Part shown: in pieces, positions 46,650 to 57,644 of the stretch | How the letters are laid out: every line of letters begins with the position of its first letter | How positions within the stretch are numbered: the stretch's first letter is position 1 | Source of the DNA: Hydractinia symbiolongicarpus | Lineage: Eukaryota > Cnidaria > Hydrozoa > Anthoathecata > Hydractiniidae | Assembly (NCBI RefSeq): GCF_029227915.1 | Contig: NC_079884.1 | Span: forward strand, 25,110,001 to 25,174,000 | Length of the DNA stretch: 64,000 nt | Direction of reading: 5' to 3' | Translations under genes and position numbers: made by a program | The notes under the pieces: generated by a model | Databases searched by the model: none | What the model was told of the DNA's origin: nothing | What the model saw: the letters and a program-made list of their open reading frames with translations, nothing else

Positions 46650-49316
46650 ATGAATAAATTTTTGTTGAACGGAATGATATTTGTAATAATATCTTATGTG
46701 AAGGGAAAGAGATTTCCTTCGCAAGAATTATTTAACCTTCCACCATCGACGGAATCGATTGTGTCTAGCCAGTTTTGCAGCAGTGGATTCTCAGATGTGT
46801 GTTGTAACTGCCAAGATAACTGCATGAGATACAAGTCATGCTGCATTGATAAACTATGGAATGAAACGATATCAATAAAACTGACTGATTATTTAAACAT
46901 ATTTGTAAATGAATTTAAAAAATACAAAGACTACACTTGTGAAACACTTTTGAAACCTCTAGCAAGTAGATTTGGCACCCGCACAGAGAGTTTTTTAATG
47001 GTATCTTCTTGTTTACCGGGAGCTGACAAACAGGATGTAGAAAAATGCTTAAACAGAAAAGATGAAACATTTGAAACCAATATTCCAGTATTTGGAATCG
47101 ACAAATACATTTATAGAAATTTATATTGTGCTAAATGTAATTTTGTGGATAGCTTCCAGGTACTAAATGTGAGTGCGACATGTGAGACAGCCTCTTATAG
47201 AAATTTCACAACAAATCCATTCGAACAATATGGGAAATGTGACTTTGAAGTTATTCCTACACATAACATTTATCCATACTATCAATCGTGTAATGACTGG
47301 AGTAAATGGGATAAAACATGTTCAAAGGATAATCCATATCACGATTTGTGCAAAGCCTACACTGGGTTATTTTCTAATTATGCGAATTACCATTGCTACT
47401 TATGTAGCACCAATCACACAACAGTAGAAATACTTCCACCATTTGGGCAAGGTTGTAGAATTTCTCCGGTTGGTCGAAAATATGGATTCTCCATCACAAT
47501 AAGTTACTCAGGAGCTACAAACGTTGAAATAAGAGGCGAGGATGGTTCCGATCTAAAAAATACAGAACTCTGCAAAGAGGGATATAGATTTGACATTATA
47601 CAAGGGAAATGTACAAAAATAACATGTGCACATGGTTATATGCTTTCTGGTGCAACATGTGTTCGTCGACCTGCACCACCAGTTGTAACATTCGTAACTA
47701 CACCAAAAGCTGAAAGCTGTTTCTTGAAGCATCACCCGACAGTATTTATTACGTCTCTTACATCTAAATTCTCCTACTCAATGTTCATGAAAGAATCTGA
47801 GAGTGTGTTTAACAGCAGTGATGAAACGTTCCATAATGTCACCTTTGAAAACAAAATTGTATTCAAAAGAGATAAACCTATAGCGAAGGCGGAATATCGA
47901 GAATTGCAAAAAAAACTGACTGGCAAAAGTTCAAAAGTTTGGAATCAACATTATACAATATATTTGAGTTCCGTTACAAATCCAGTTTTTACACAATTGT
48001 ATGGAATTGATATGCCTAGAACATTTCCGCAACAAAGAATTTGTGCTGAATTAAAGTTATTCAAAATGAATGAAGGTAACTTCACCACAAAGTGTAGCAT
48101 TAAAATCCAGAACAAGACCTATATCTCAACAGACACAGTTTTTTGGGTGACTTTTAGAAACGGACGTGTCAACAAAAGTTTTGCTGCGTGTGAAAAATAC
48201 CACTTACATTCGAGCTGCATATTAACCACAATCAAATCAAATTATACTATTAATGAGAACAAGACGCTGATTTATTACACAGAATTATCCAAACCTAAAT
48301 TTTATCAAGTTGATGAATATGTACCATTGAGAAATGGTTATGGAGTTTGCAATACAGAAACACCAAGAATAAAAACATATAAATGGATTGAAACAGTGCA
48401 GAATGTGGAATATTACATCTCCATCGTTGGTTGCTCCATCAGCATTGTATGCTATCTTTGGATATTAATAACCTTTACCCTTTACAGTGAGTTGCGTAAT
48501 TTGCCAGGGTTAAACACAATGGCTTTATGCTCCACTCTTCTATTAGCCGATCTATCCTTTATTATTGGAGTGGAGAATAATGACAACGAAAACATTTGTA
48601 AAGCATTCAGCATTATTTTGCACTGGGCGCTGCTCACTACCAGTATGTGGGTTGTTGTTGTTGCTTATGATCTCTCTGTAAAGTTCAGTACAATAAAAGT
48701 ATCAGGGAAGCATAATTTTAAAAAGATATTCATCCGATATTTTATCGTTGCCGTAACCATTCCAACCTTAATTGTGGGCGTCACTGTCCTTCTAGATGGA
48801 ACCGATTCTATCAAAGTTGGCTATGGAGAAAACAACGTGTGCTGGATTGGAAGTTTTTATGCGCTCCTAGCATCATACATCATTCCTGTGTCTATTATAT
48901 ACATTCTAACAGGTAGTGCCTTAGTGTTTACGATATATAACATCCATGTTGAAAACAAAAGAAGTAACAAGATATTAGGAACAAGTTGTGGTAGAGAAAA
49001 TATCAACGTTCGAAAGGTGGCTTTGAAGCTAGTTTGTATTCTGGGTATTACAGAAGGACTTGGTTTCGCACAGATACATGGCTTTAATCTGAAACAAAAT
49101 GAGTTAATATTTAATTCGGTATTTGGTGTAGCTTATGGGTTTACAAGAAGTTTGCGGGGACTCGTATTATGGATCGTATATATATGCAATGAACTTGTGT
49201 TTAGCTTGTACAAATCATCGCACAAGAAATCTAACCAAACAGAATCTAAGAATCGTGGCAGCACATTGCCATTGACAGATCTTTCTGGAAATAAGTATAA
49301 CTCTACTCAAGAGTAA
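46650..49316 (+). CDS. Class B-type seven-helix receptor with cysteine-rich ectodomain
   Basis: 888 residues from the ATG at 46650, chosen because it starts a signal peptide (MNKFLLNGMIFVIISYVKG). Residues about 40-68 hold a somatomedin-B-like cysteine cluster (VCCNCQDNCMRYKSCC). The rest of the roughly 580-residue ectodomain has many cysteines and N-glycosylation sites. The membrane part (about 590-855) has seven helices of secretin/adhesion type, ending LRGLVLWIVYICNELVF. No HL-S/T proteolysis site or GAIN-like cysteine/tryptophan frame is seen before TM1, so this is closer to Methuselah-like receptors than to classic adhesion GPCRs. The tail is short. AATAAA lies at 49355. It would act as a surface receptor; the ligand is unknown. 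Confidence 0.88.
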   Translation: MNKFLLNGMIFVIISYVKGKRFPSQELFNLPPSTESIVSSQFCSSGFSDVCCNCQDNCMRYKSCCIDKLWNETISIKLTDYLNIFVNEFKKYKDYTCETLLKPLASRFGTRTESFLMVSSCLPGADKQDVEKCLNRKDETFETNIPVFGIDKYIYRNLYCAKCNFVDSFQVLNVSATCETASYRNFTTNPFEQYGKCDFEVIPTHNIYPYYQSCNDWSKWDKTCSKDNPYHDLCKAYTGLFSNYANYHCYLCSTNHTTVEILPPFGQGCRISPVGRKYGFSITISYSGATNVEIRGEDGSDLKNTELCKEGYRFDIIQGKCTKITCAHGYMLSGATCVRRPAPPVVTFVTTPKAESCFLKHHPTVFITSLTSKFSYSMFMKESESVFNSSDETFHNVTFENKIVFKRDKPIAKAEYRELQKKLTGKSSKVWNQHYTIYLSSVTNPVFTQLYGIDMPRTFPQQRICAELKLFKMNEGNFTTKCSIKIQNKTYISTDTVFWVTFRNGRVNKSFAACEKYHLHSSCILTTIKSNYTINENKTLIYYTELSKPKFYQVDEYVPLRNGYGVCNTETPRIKTYKWIETVQNVEYYISIVGCSISIVCYLWILITFTLYSELRNLPGLNTMALCSTLLLADLSFIIGVENNDNENICKAFSIILHWALLTTSMWVVVVAYDLSVKFSTIKVSGKHNFKKIFIRYFIVAVTIPTLIVGVTVLLDGTDSIKVGYGENNVCWIGSFYALLASYIIPVSIIYILTGSALVFTIYNIHVENKRSNKILGTSCGRENINVRKVALKLVCILGITEGLGFAQIHGFNLKQNELIFNSVFGVAYGFTRSLRGLVLWIVYICNELVFSLYKSSHKKSNQTESKNRGSTLPLTDLSGNKYNSTQE

Positions 49317-49354
49317 AAGTTGGAGCAAGTTTCCTGGACGTTAAATGCACCAAC

Positions 49355-49360
49355 AATAAA
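49355..49360 (+). promoter_or_regulatory. Polyadenylation signal AATAAA
   Basis: Canonical hexamer 39 bases past the stop of the 46650-49316 receptor; a second hexamer lies near 49491. Confidence 0.55.
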
Positions 49361-52360
49361 TACTTCAAGCGAAGAGCAAATCATATTACATACTATAACG
49401 CATACACTTCAATCAAATGAACTGCTAGAACGATTTGCTAAGACAAAGATTGAATTAACGTTGAATACGTCAAAACAGAAAATCAGTAAATAAATATTTA
49501 GGGGATTAAACTACATGTGTCTTTCTATTAGCATTTTTTAAAACTTGGTTTCTAATACCATATGAAAATGTTGAACGTCTTCTGTACAACAACGGACATT
49601 ATCATGCAATGGAAACAAGTAAGGCAAGAGATAATGCGCATCTATTTTGGAATTTATTGGTAACCAAGCTTAAGAGGTTGGTAGATGATAGCAGGCTTTT
49701 GCAAAATAAAATTTAAGTCGCTCAGACTAGTCATTTATACTTAAATGAAAAAATTATTTCGCTGAAGAAATTTTCACGTATCGAAGATATAAGAAAATCT
49801 TCCAAACATCAAATCTGAAAATTAGGGTGCATTTTTATGTATATCCAGGTATTTGTTTTTCAAAAATAGGTCAGGAATCTACTTTAAGGGCAGAAAATTT
49901 CGTGTTGTTCGCGTTTTTTGGTCTTTTTCGCGAAAGTTGATGCCGTTGGAAATTTTAAATCATCAAAACTCAAAAGTTTTTTCACCACAAACAGTCAAAA
50001 AATAGAGAAATCTCAAAGTTAGTGATTTATTTCCTATTTAATCATGAACTACAATAACATTTAGTGTTTTTATTTTTCTTTGGTGCTGCGAACAACTCTT
50101 GGGTATCCCATGCTCGTCCCCGGTGTTCGTTGCCAATGTCAAAGCCGCTAGCACTTACTTGACGGCTAAGCTAGTCTTGATGTCAAAAGGCAAAAGCCCC
50201 TAGGGCTAAGTTCAGCAAAAATTTCTTCTCACAAAAGTTTTTGTTTTTGGTATACTTAAATTCGGCACTTTTCAAGACGTAAGTATTGAAGCCACATACA
50301 TTGCAATGCATTGATCTGCCGCTCTTAATCTATCCCAAGCACTCTTTCGAATGCGTGTTTATTGCGATAAAACGGATTAAGCGTGTCTAATTTTGTAAGA
50401 TTTGACTGCTCAAACGCTTTTTTTTTTATTTTGCACCAAGGTAAAAAGAAATTCTTATTTTCATCTGATATGACTACTCTGCTCCATTCAGTGAAATAAA
50501 CATTTCCTTTGTATACGCTCCCTTTTTAAGTTAACGGGTCAGTAAAGTGAGAAGTCCATTTCAATCGCAAAACACGATGTACTCAGCAAAACACAAAACA
50601 CTCAGCGTAGCTTGGTTATCATGCGTTCAAGCGGCACTCCATGCACGAGAAATGAAAACACAAACATAAAATGGTGACTACTCAAACACACTTCGGTGCT
50701 TTCAGCGTTCATATCATTATTATTACAAGCTCGTGAGCTAGTATTAAAACGCAAATGTGTCCTACAAGAATGGAAATTTTTGCCTCTCTGAGCACCGACA
50801 CGGGAGTAGTCGTGTGTTCGAATCTCATCTTGGTAACTATTTTTAATTTTTTTTTCTTTTTACTATCTCGCCTGCGAGGATGTGTTTCCAACTAGTAACT
50901 AACTAACCAAATGGTCAATTGCAACGTCACAAATTTAAACTTCATACCTAAACTCTCTAACTGCTTAGAAGTCATCGGCCAAATTTGGTATTTGTTTTCG
51001 ACAAAATTTGGCACAGTTAACAAAAAAATTATGCTGAACATAATAGTGACATCATAATTTTGATTTTTGTCACCTATATGTTATTTTAGGCCAAAATCGG
51101 ACCACAAATTAAAATTACTTCATTTTCGACAAAATTTGGCAAAGTTAACAAAAAAAGTATGCTGAACATGATAGTGACATCAAAATGTTAATTTTTTGTC
51201 AACTAAATGCCGTTTAAGACCATAAACGTTCCATCGCGCGACTTTCAACCATGAATGATAGGCTGCATTTTTTCTTTTTTCTAGTAATATGGTTTTTTAA
51301 CTAAAGCTATTTCCTTTTTCGAACAATTAAGATCGTATATTATTTTTCTTTATTTTGCTTTTTCTCACTAAGTGACTTTCTTATACCCCGTTGTTTTTTT
51401 GTTGTTGTTGTTTTTTTTTTGTTTTTTTTTTGGGGGGGGGTTACTGAATTTCAAAAATTTTAGGTGGAGCTTGTGGTCTTTCTTCTTCCTGTCAGTCAGT
51501 TTACTCCAGACTGACCTAACGCAAAATTGAAATTTCGAGGAATTTTCTATCAATATTATTGCCTATCCGAATAGCAAAATATGTTGTGTCTAACTTCGTA
51601 ACAGAAATCACAATTTCATAGACAGCTTTTTAAAAACTTTGTTGGCGAGGTTGTTTGCGTATATCATACGTCTTGTTTAGACTTTTGAAACGAACAAGGG
51701 GGAAAAAGTGATGTTAACTATGGTGCAATATTTAGCACTTTGAAGTGTGTGTCTTTAAAACTGAAGTACTAAAGAATTGAAGTGGACTATAGCAAATTTG
51801 TAATATAAAATAACAAAAAAGTTGACCATAGTCTTTTAGCACGGAGTTCTTTGTTTCGTGATTTCGACAAATAATTTTCTCTTATTATAAATTTTGCTCG
51901 GACGTTAGATCTTGCCAATTACTCTAACTTCCCCTAATTTTGCTACAAAAAGCGAAAATCTTAAAAAAGAACACTGTGTTTAGGTTCTTAAACCATTAGA
52001 CAGCTCATTCTGCAAAGTTTTGCAAAATGAGCTGCCCATAAAAATATCAGAGCCCACAGAGGCCCAAAATGTTGTAAATATTGACAAGTGAACTTTTGCG
52101 TCAATCTGGTGACATCGAAATTCGAATTTCAACCTTGTTTAAAAGAAAAAATATAATAATAGCGATAAAAAAGCAATTTAATTATTTTCTTTTCTTTTCT
52201 TTACAAAACTGTAATACTACTGTTTAACTGTTTAAAATATATATTTTTTAAAATGTAAAATATTAATTTTCCCCATGTCTTATGTTTCATGTTTCAATAT
52301 TTAGACTTTAAACAATTGCTATGGTAGCGGGCAAAACTGGAGATTATTGTCTGTTGTGAC
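49361..52360. other. Intergenic
   Basis: Holds a partial MITE (49883-49960), a tRNA-like scrap near 50770-50835 (with TGTGTTCGAATCTC, a box-B-like sequence), and a T/G homopolymer stretch near 51405-51440. A duplicated phrase, GACAAAATTTGGCA(C/A)AGTTAAC, occurs at 50999 and 51128, about 130 bp apart. No gene supported. Confidence 0.45.
49883..49960 (+). mobile_element. Partial MITE, TTTAAGGG family
   Basis: TTTAAGGGCAGAAAATTTCG, followed by TCGCGTTTTTTGG and TTTCGCGAAAG, matches the left end and GCGAAA-rich interior of the MITE at 6442-6920. The other end was not found. Confidence 0.45.
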
Positions 52361-52450
52361 GAATCACAAATCAAGTTCTAACCAATCACGAATCAAGTTC
52401 TAACCAATCACGAATCAAGTTCTAACCAACCACGAATCAAGTTTTTACCA
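52361..52450. repeat. 22-bp tandem repeat with CCAAT motifs, about 4 units
   Basis: Unit AATCAAGTTCTAACCAATCACG, written here as AATCAAGTTCTAACC + AATCACG, repeated with small changes. It lies 50 bases beyond the 3' end of the minus-strand GPCR. The core AGTTCTAACCAATCAC also occurs once at 17283-17298. Confidence 0.85.
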
Positions 52451-52498
52451 AGTTCATATGTAACATATTCATACGTATTGAGTCGAGTTTAAGATAAT

Positions 52499-53572
52499 TT
52501 ATTTTGAATGTTTACAACGCACGACATTTTTCATTGCTGTTTTAAATTGCTTATTTAACAAACCGTAGATCAACGGATTGGCTGCACTGTTTGCGAAGCC
52601 TAACCACATTGTAATTGTATCCACTGAATTGATGTCCTCAATTTTGTGATATGCTCTCACTAGATTGAATACAACATACGGTGTCCAACAACAAAGAAAA
52701 ACAACTATCACTACGGCTATTGTTTTTAATAAACGTTGCTCTCTGGCACTGGATAGAGTTTTGTAAATGCTGTATTTCAATGGCAGCTCTCTTGGTGTGT
52801 TACTTTTAATGCTTTCTGTAGAAATATTATGAACCTTGAGCTCATAGAGCACTGTATTAGCGGGATTATCGTTGGTTTGTTCTACTCGTAATTTCTCGGG
52901 AAGATAGTTTGTGTTATTATTAGTTACAAGTTCATTAGGCTTCAGCGAATCTCCACATTTGCGATACTTTTTCGAACGAGTTCTTCTTTGACTTCTCAAA
53001 AGCGTTTGAAATATCATTCCATAACAAAATAGCATGATCATCGCGTTTAACACCAAGCCAGTCATAAAGACTGTTAAAGTGTGAGAAGGTGTCAAATGAA
53101 ACAGTACGGTACATACCTCCTTCCCATCCTCAAACCCAAATATTCCCCAATTTAAAAAAGGCGTTACTGAGAGGAATATAGAGAGGATCCAAACCGTTGC
53201 AATTCCAATCGTAGCACTGCTATAACTGTTCAATTTTTTTGTGCTTTTCACAATGTAAAAATATCTCTGCAAGCTTATTCCAGATAAAGAGTAAACAGAC
53301 ACAAGCGTTACAGTAACTTTCATAACAGCGAAAATGTCGCACGTTGTTTCAGCGTAAACCCAACCACCATGCCATATATTTATCAAAGCAGATGGCATAA
53401 TAAACACAGCGTCAAGGAGATCAGCAAACGCCATGTTGAAAATGAAGGCGTTTTGAAATTTTCGCAAGCTTGTATTTCGAGTTGCAACCGCCAACATGAT
53501 CAAGTTCCCACATAACGCAGTAAGATCAATTAGCAGCAATGATATGAATTTAAACCAAGCAACTGCATTCAT
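52499..53572 (-). CDS. Class A (rhodopsin-like) GPCR, intronless
   Basis: 357 residues from ATG 53572. Key motifs: GN in TM1 (22-23), MAFADLL in TM2 (47-53), a WHGGW loop before the conserved TM3 cysteine (C78), QRY at the DRY position (102-104), a cysteine in ECL2 near 153, CWTP in TM6 (295-298) and NPLIY in TM7 (332-336). The third intracellular loop is long (about residues 190-278), polar and basic, typical of amine- or melatonin-like receptors. It is more canonical than the receptor at 40620. A polypyrimidine acceptor (CTTTTCTAG) ends 17 bases before the ATG. The stop codon TAA (52499-52501) is embedded in AATAAA (52498-52503, minus strand), so the 3' UTR must be very short. The ligand cannot be told. 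Confidence 0.92.
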   Translation of the reverse strand: MNAVAWFKFISLLLIDLTALCGNLIMLAVATRNTSLRKFQNAFIFNMAFADLLDAVFIMPSALINIWHGGWVYAETTCDIFAVMKVTVTLVSVYSLSGISLQRYFYIVKSTKKLNSYSSATIGIATVWILSIFLSVTPFLNWGIFGFEDGKEVCTVLFHLTPSHTLTVFMTGLVLNAMIMLFCYGMIFQTLLRSQRRTRSKKYRKCGDSLKPNELVTNNNTNYLPEKLRVEQTNDNPANTVLYELKVHNISTESIKSNTPRELPLKYSIYKTLSSAREQRLLKTIAVVIVVFLCCWTPYVVFNLVRAYHKIEDINSVDTITMWLGFANSAANPLIYGLLNKQFKTAMKNVVRCKHSK

Positions 53573-53588
53573 TGATGTTTTAAAAGTA

Positions 53589-53600
53589 CTAGAAAAGATA
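53589..53600 (-). promoter_or_regulatory. Splice acceptor before GPCR
   Basis: The minus strand reads TTATCTTTTCTAG, ending 17 bases before the ATG at 53572; 5'-UTR intron or spliced-leader acceptor. Confidence 0.55.
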
Positions 53601-55256
53601 AAGAATTGGTTTTAGAGACAAGTGGATAACAAAAGGACGTGCATGAAGTTTATATTAATATCAACATTCATGGTACTCAGGTTCTAGTACAATACAGTAA
53701 AATTATTTGCTTTATATGCCTTGCTTTACATCAGTCGCGCAAGCTTCGCTCACCAAGTGATGTAAACTGCAATTTCCTAGCTAAATGAAAAGTTAATGGC
53801 TTAAGTAGTGGTATAACAGTGCGTTAAGCATCAAAGCGTTTGATATTTGATTCACTACTTATCTTAGTAATCATAGAGAAGCCGAAAATTTCACCTGTTA
53901 TCTTTTCACCTGTTTTAAATTTTTGAAACTAAAAAAAGACATAAACATTAGGAAAAAATTGCACCGTTTCGTAATATGTAAAACAAAAAATTGTAGTCAA
54001 GGTCCTGTAAATTAGTAGATATTACCAAAGTTAGGGCTCCATGCCATAAAGATATAATAATACATCCGTAAGTTTAAGTTGTAAAAAGAGTAACAAATAA
54101 GTACAAAATAAGTATAAAAGAAAAGAGGTTTTATCAAGGTCTATGTACATGCTTGCTACTTAAAGTGTTAACTTTCCTTTTGTTGTTTTCTAACACGCAA
54201 GGCTTAGCGATGAATAAGTTCCTTATTTTACAGCCCCAACTAATGTTTATTAATTGCTTGTTGATTATCTATTTATGAAATTCAAATTTACGTGTTTGCT
54301 TGCTCAGTTGGACAGATGTGCAAATAGAAATCAAACGTCGGTTTTTATCACGTTTGTCGCCGGATGTGACGTCCTATGACTTTTCGAACCAGAAAAATAT
54401 CGAGCACTATTATTGTTTCTATTATCTTTATTGTGTGTCCTTCGTCTTTAACCTACTTCAGGCTGGTTGTTGCTTACCAGTCTTCTTTGTTTTTTGAAAG
54501 ATTAGATCCTCATATCGTTGATAAAAAGAAAAGCGTGTACCAGCCTAATCCTTCTTTTCTCATTGTACGTCTTTATCACCTTTTAGAATTTTATTAGGCT
54601 AAAATAAAATTTCCTTTGGCTTTTCTCCTGTGTGTCTTGGAATCACTAACTTACTGGTGTGAACATCAACTTGCTAGCGCGACAGACTTTTAGCTTAGCG
54701 AGTTAAGTTAAGGGTTGGTCCGCAAATGCAAAGCATAATCGTCTGATTCAAGTTTCTAGCATAAAAGTTTTGAACTCAAATCATCCCCAACTTTAAGAAA
54801 ACACTGCTTTTAGTAATTTGAATTTTTTACTCACCGGTCACTATATTGAACTGTTGCACCTTTTATTAAATTTCCTAAAAAGTCGTGAAACTTATCTAAG
54901 TTTCTTCACGCTTCAACATTTCTCAAGTATAAAAGTGAAAAGATCAAACAACTTTTTCTTAAAATTTCTGTTATATAGTAGTTATTAAAAAGTCAAGTTA
55001 TGGTTCTTCAGTTTTTAATCGGAGTTGTGAAAGAACCTTCTTATTTTTCAGTGGTTTCTACACAGCTTTTTAGACGAATTAAATTGGCCAATTAATAAAA
55101 AAAGGTTTTTAAATAGATTTTTTGTCTAACTTTTTTTTTTAGTTCTTTGTGCTAACAGTTTTTTTTTCACTTATATTACAAGTAAGATTTTTAAAGCTTT
55201 ACATAAAAAAAGTAACACTATACAAATTAAAAGTAATATATTGGTAGCATTTGCAA
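53601..55256. other. Intergenic
   Basis: Upstream region of the minus-strand GPCR. AT-rich with no recognised element or gene. Confidence 0.5.
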
Positions 55257-55441
55257 TCTCTTTAATAATAGCCGTCGTCTGTCTGTCTGTGCGTCCGCGA
55301 AAGCCGTGTCCCGTAACGGAAACACGGAATTTTTAAAATGCGCATCAATACCAAATGCGATATATTTCTGTCCACTTTGTTGCAACGGGTTAATTTAAAG
55401 GACGGGCGACCCCGTGGATTTTTCCACGGGTTAACGACTAG
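55257..55441 (+). mobile_element. 185-bp mini-Helitron
   Basis: Starts TCTCTTTAATAATAGCCG after an A, carries the CTGTCTGTCTGTGCG box, and ends with the hairpin CCCGTGGATTTTTCCACGGG, then TTAACGA and CTAG before T. The 5' end resembles that of the 2.5-kb Helitron at 22625. Confidence 0.8.
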
Positions 55442-55558
55442 TCTATATTATAATACCCGTATACGTCTGTCCGTCTGTCACGCAGAATGGTAGCTTAGCT
55501 GCGCAAGTCTAAAAAGGACGAGCGAACCCGTGGATTTTTTTCACGGGCTAACGACTAG
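55442..55558 (+). mobile_element. 117-bp mini-Helitron, head-to-tail with the previous one
   Basis: Starts TCTATATTATAATACCCG on the base after the preceding CTAG, and ends with a CCCGTGGATTTTTTTCACGGG-type hairpin (one pairing change), CTAACGA and CTAG before T. Close relative of 25097-25227. Confidence 0.8.
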
Positions 55559-55837
55559 TATAGTCATATTTGTCTTGTATTTATACTATTTGTATTCATT
55601 ACTCATCACATGTTAAAAAATTTGTTGGACATTAATTTGTGTTACATATTAAAAATCTAAAAGTTCGTGGGTTTCACGCTGCGCGACTGTTAGGCGTATA
55701 CGAAAGTTATGTGTTTTTTAACATGTATAAAACCCTACATTAATCTAATTATAATATGTAAAAAAATAAAATGAAACTATGAAACTAATTCAGGCTTTGT
55801 ACTATACTACAAAAAGGGAATAAAACTAATTGTTGGA

Positions 55838-55894
55838 AAAAAAATGTTGGATTATAATTCAACTAATTGTTGAATTATAATCTAACATTTTTTT
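55838..55894. repeat. 26-bp inverted repeat, 5-base loop
   Basis: The arms at 55838-55863 and 55869-55894 pair with one mismatch; arm core TGTTGGATTATAATTCAAC. Strong hairpin. Confidence 0.85.
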
Positions 55895-55959
55895 CTCCTT
55901 TTTTTTACAATTCTTTTCAACGCCTTTTTTTTGTCAACAGTTGAAAAAGATTTGGCTAA

Positions 55960-56020
55960 GAATTATACCCACGACCTTCCACAGTGAAGGCGGACGCTCT
56001 AACACAAGGCTACCAGTCGG
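55960..56020 (-). repeat. tRNA-like sequence (SINE head or tRNA relic)
   Basis: The minus strand contains TTAGAGCGTCCGCCTTCACT, then GTGGAAGGTCGTGGGT, the usual D-stem-to-T-arm order of a tRNA. The anticodon stem is imperfect, the box B is degraded (TGGGTATAATT) and the acceptor arms do not pair. A similar cassette lies at 58464-58520. Confidence 0.4.
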
Positions 56021-56232
56021 TTCTATAATTTTAATTTGAAATCACACGCGTTGTATTTGAAGAAAAATATATATTCGCTTTTGCATACGAATGAGGTTTA
56101 AATCCGCAGTTCAAAGTTTCTTTAAAAAGCCTACTTCATTGACCACTAGACATGCATTTAAAGTCAAGGAAACACAAACGTTTAGCGAAATCTAAAACAT
56201 GCAAAAATTTTGATTTGTTTTTACAGCTTCGC

Positions 56233-56254
56233 GGGGGGGGGGGGGGGGGGGGGG
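56233..56254 (+). repeat. G22 homopolymer
   Basis: 22 consecutive G in otherwise AT-rich DNA; able to form G-quadruplexes. Length is prone to sequencing error. Confidence 0.9.
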
Positions 56255-57332
56255 TTCTGATGGTAAACAATAATTAAGATAGGAATCGATCCTAGATTTC
56301 AACACCTCAAACTTTCTAGGATATCTTAAGTTGTCTGACAACTGACAATTAATTTTCAATTACCAGCTATTTTGTAAAGATCTGAATGTGCGATCAAACT
56401 GGATAGATTCTTGTTTATAGTTAGTAAGACTGTAGTAAGACTGTTAACAATATTTTTTTTAAAAAATGCGTATTATTTCTATATGTATTCTTTAAGTTGT
56501 TCCTTGACAATATTTTAAAACTATATTTTTTACTAACTTTAACCTACAAGTTGAGCTTGTAAAAATCGCACATGCAAGTGGATGGATACACCAGGTAGCT
56601 ATGAAACATGTGCATTAAATAAATTATAAATGAATCGAATTATAAAAGTACCTTTGATGATATAAAGTGAGTTTGACGAGGCTATTTCAACTTGTTGTTA
56701 CAGTTACTTGTGAACACTAAACGATATTCGTCTTTTTCTGTTTCAAAAGTTCATTTGTGGATTTGTCAATTTAAGAAAAAAGGGGAAAATTTGCTTAGGC
56801 TTCATCTAAAGAAGGAGAGAAATTCTCGTTTCCAAATGTTCTCTACAAACAAGATTGAGAATTCCTGCAATTTTTGTTTTATTGAAATACGTTTTTAAGA
56901 TAAGAGGAATTACCAGTGATATGATGTTTTCTGTAGAGCTTTCCACTGGAAAGTTCAGAAATTTTACATGGTCCTGAAAGTTACAGCACTCACACCTAAT
57001 CTAGCAGATTTCTTGTGTTACAAAAAAAATTGTATGCCTTCATAAGCTTCTGCTGAGAAACAAGATAAAACATAAAAAAATCAATTACTGAATATATACA
57101 CAACATCTCACCACCATCCACCTCCATTTTTTCAATGTTTCAAGTCAATTTAGTTTTCCGAAAAAAATATGTAACCGAAAAATATGAAAGATTAATGAAG
57201 AATTTCGTAATAAGGAAAACCCACTTTACTTATAGCGTAGCTATAGAGAATACAGAAATAAATAGGAAAATTGAAAAAATATTTTTACACAACAATAAAA
57301 AAAAAAGATTTTAAAAGAGATTTTGCAGATAA

Positions 57333-57644
57333 ACACTAGCTATAGAAATATATAAAGCTAAAAACAAACTCTCACCTGATATAATAAGTGATATTTTTCT
57401 GTTCCGTAGTAGCACTTATAATTTGAGAAATGAAAGAGAACTTTGCTATCGCACAGCAAAAACGTCTACTTATGGCACTGAAACTATCTCAAATTTTGCG
57501 CCAAAATTGTGGCAGATGATACCATCAAATATAAAAACATCTGAAACGTTACAAGAGTTTAAGTCAAAAATTAAGAAATGGAATCCAGAAAGTTGCCCTT
57601 GTAGGTTGTGCAAACCGTATATTAATGGATTAGGTTTTATTTGA
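57333..57644 (+). pseudogene. C-terminal end of a jockey/CR1-type LINE ORF2
   Basis: The readable frame runs TLAIEIYKAKNKLSPDI, then STYNLRNE, then YGTETISNFAPKLWQMIP, and ends WNPESCPCRLCKPYI...GF before TGA at 57642. This order (Y.LR, YG...I...P.LW...P, CPCRLC) is the conserved tail of cnidarian jockey/CR1-like reverse-transcriptase proteins. Upstream of 57333 the frame is closed by a stop, and the reverse-transcriptase core and endonuclease are absent. A 5'-truncated copy, as is usual for LINEs. Confidence 0.85.

Larger units (their letters stand above)
55559..57332. other. Intergenic with small repeats
   Basis: Contains the inverted repeat at 55838-55894, a tRNA-like scrap at 55960-56020 and the G22 run. 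No gene supported. Confidence 0.45.
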
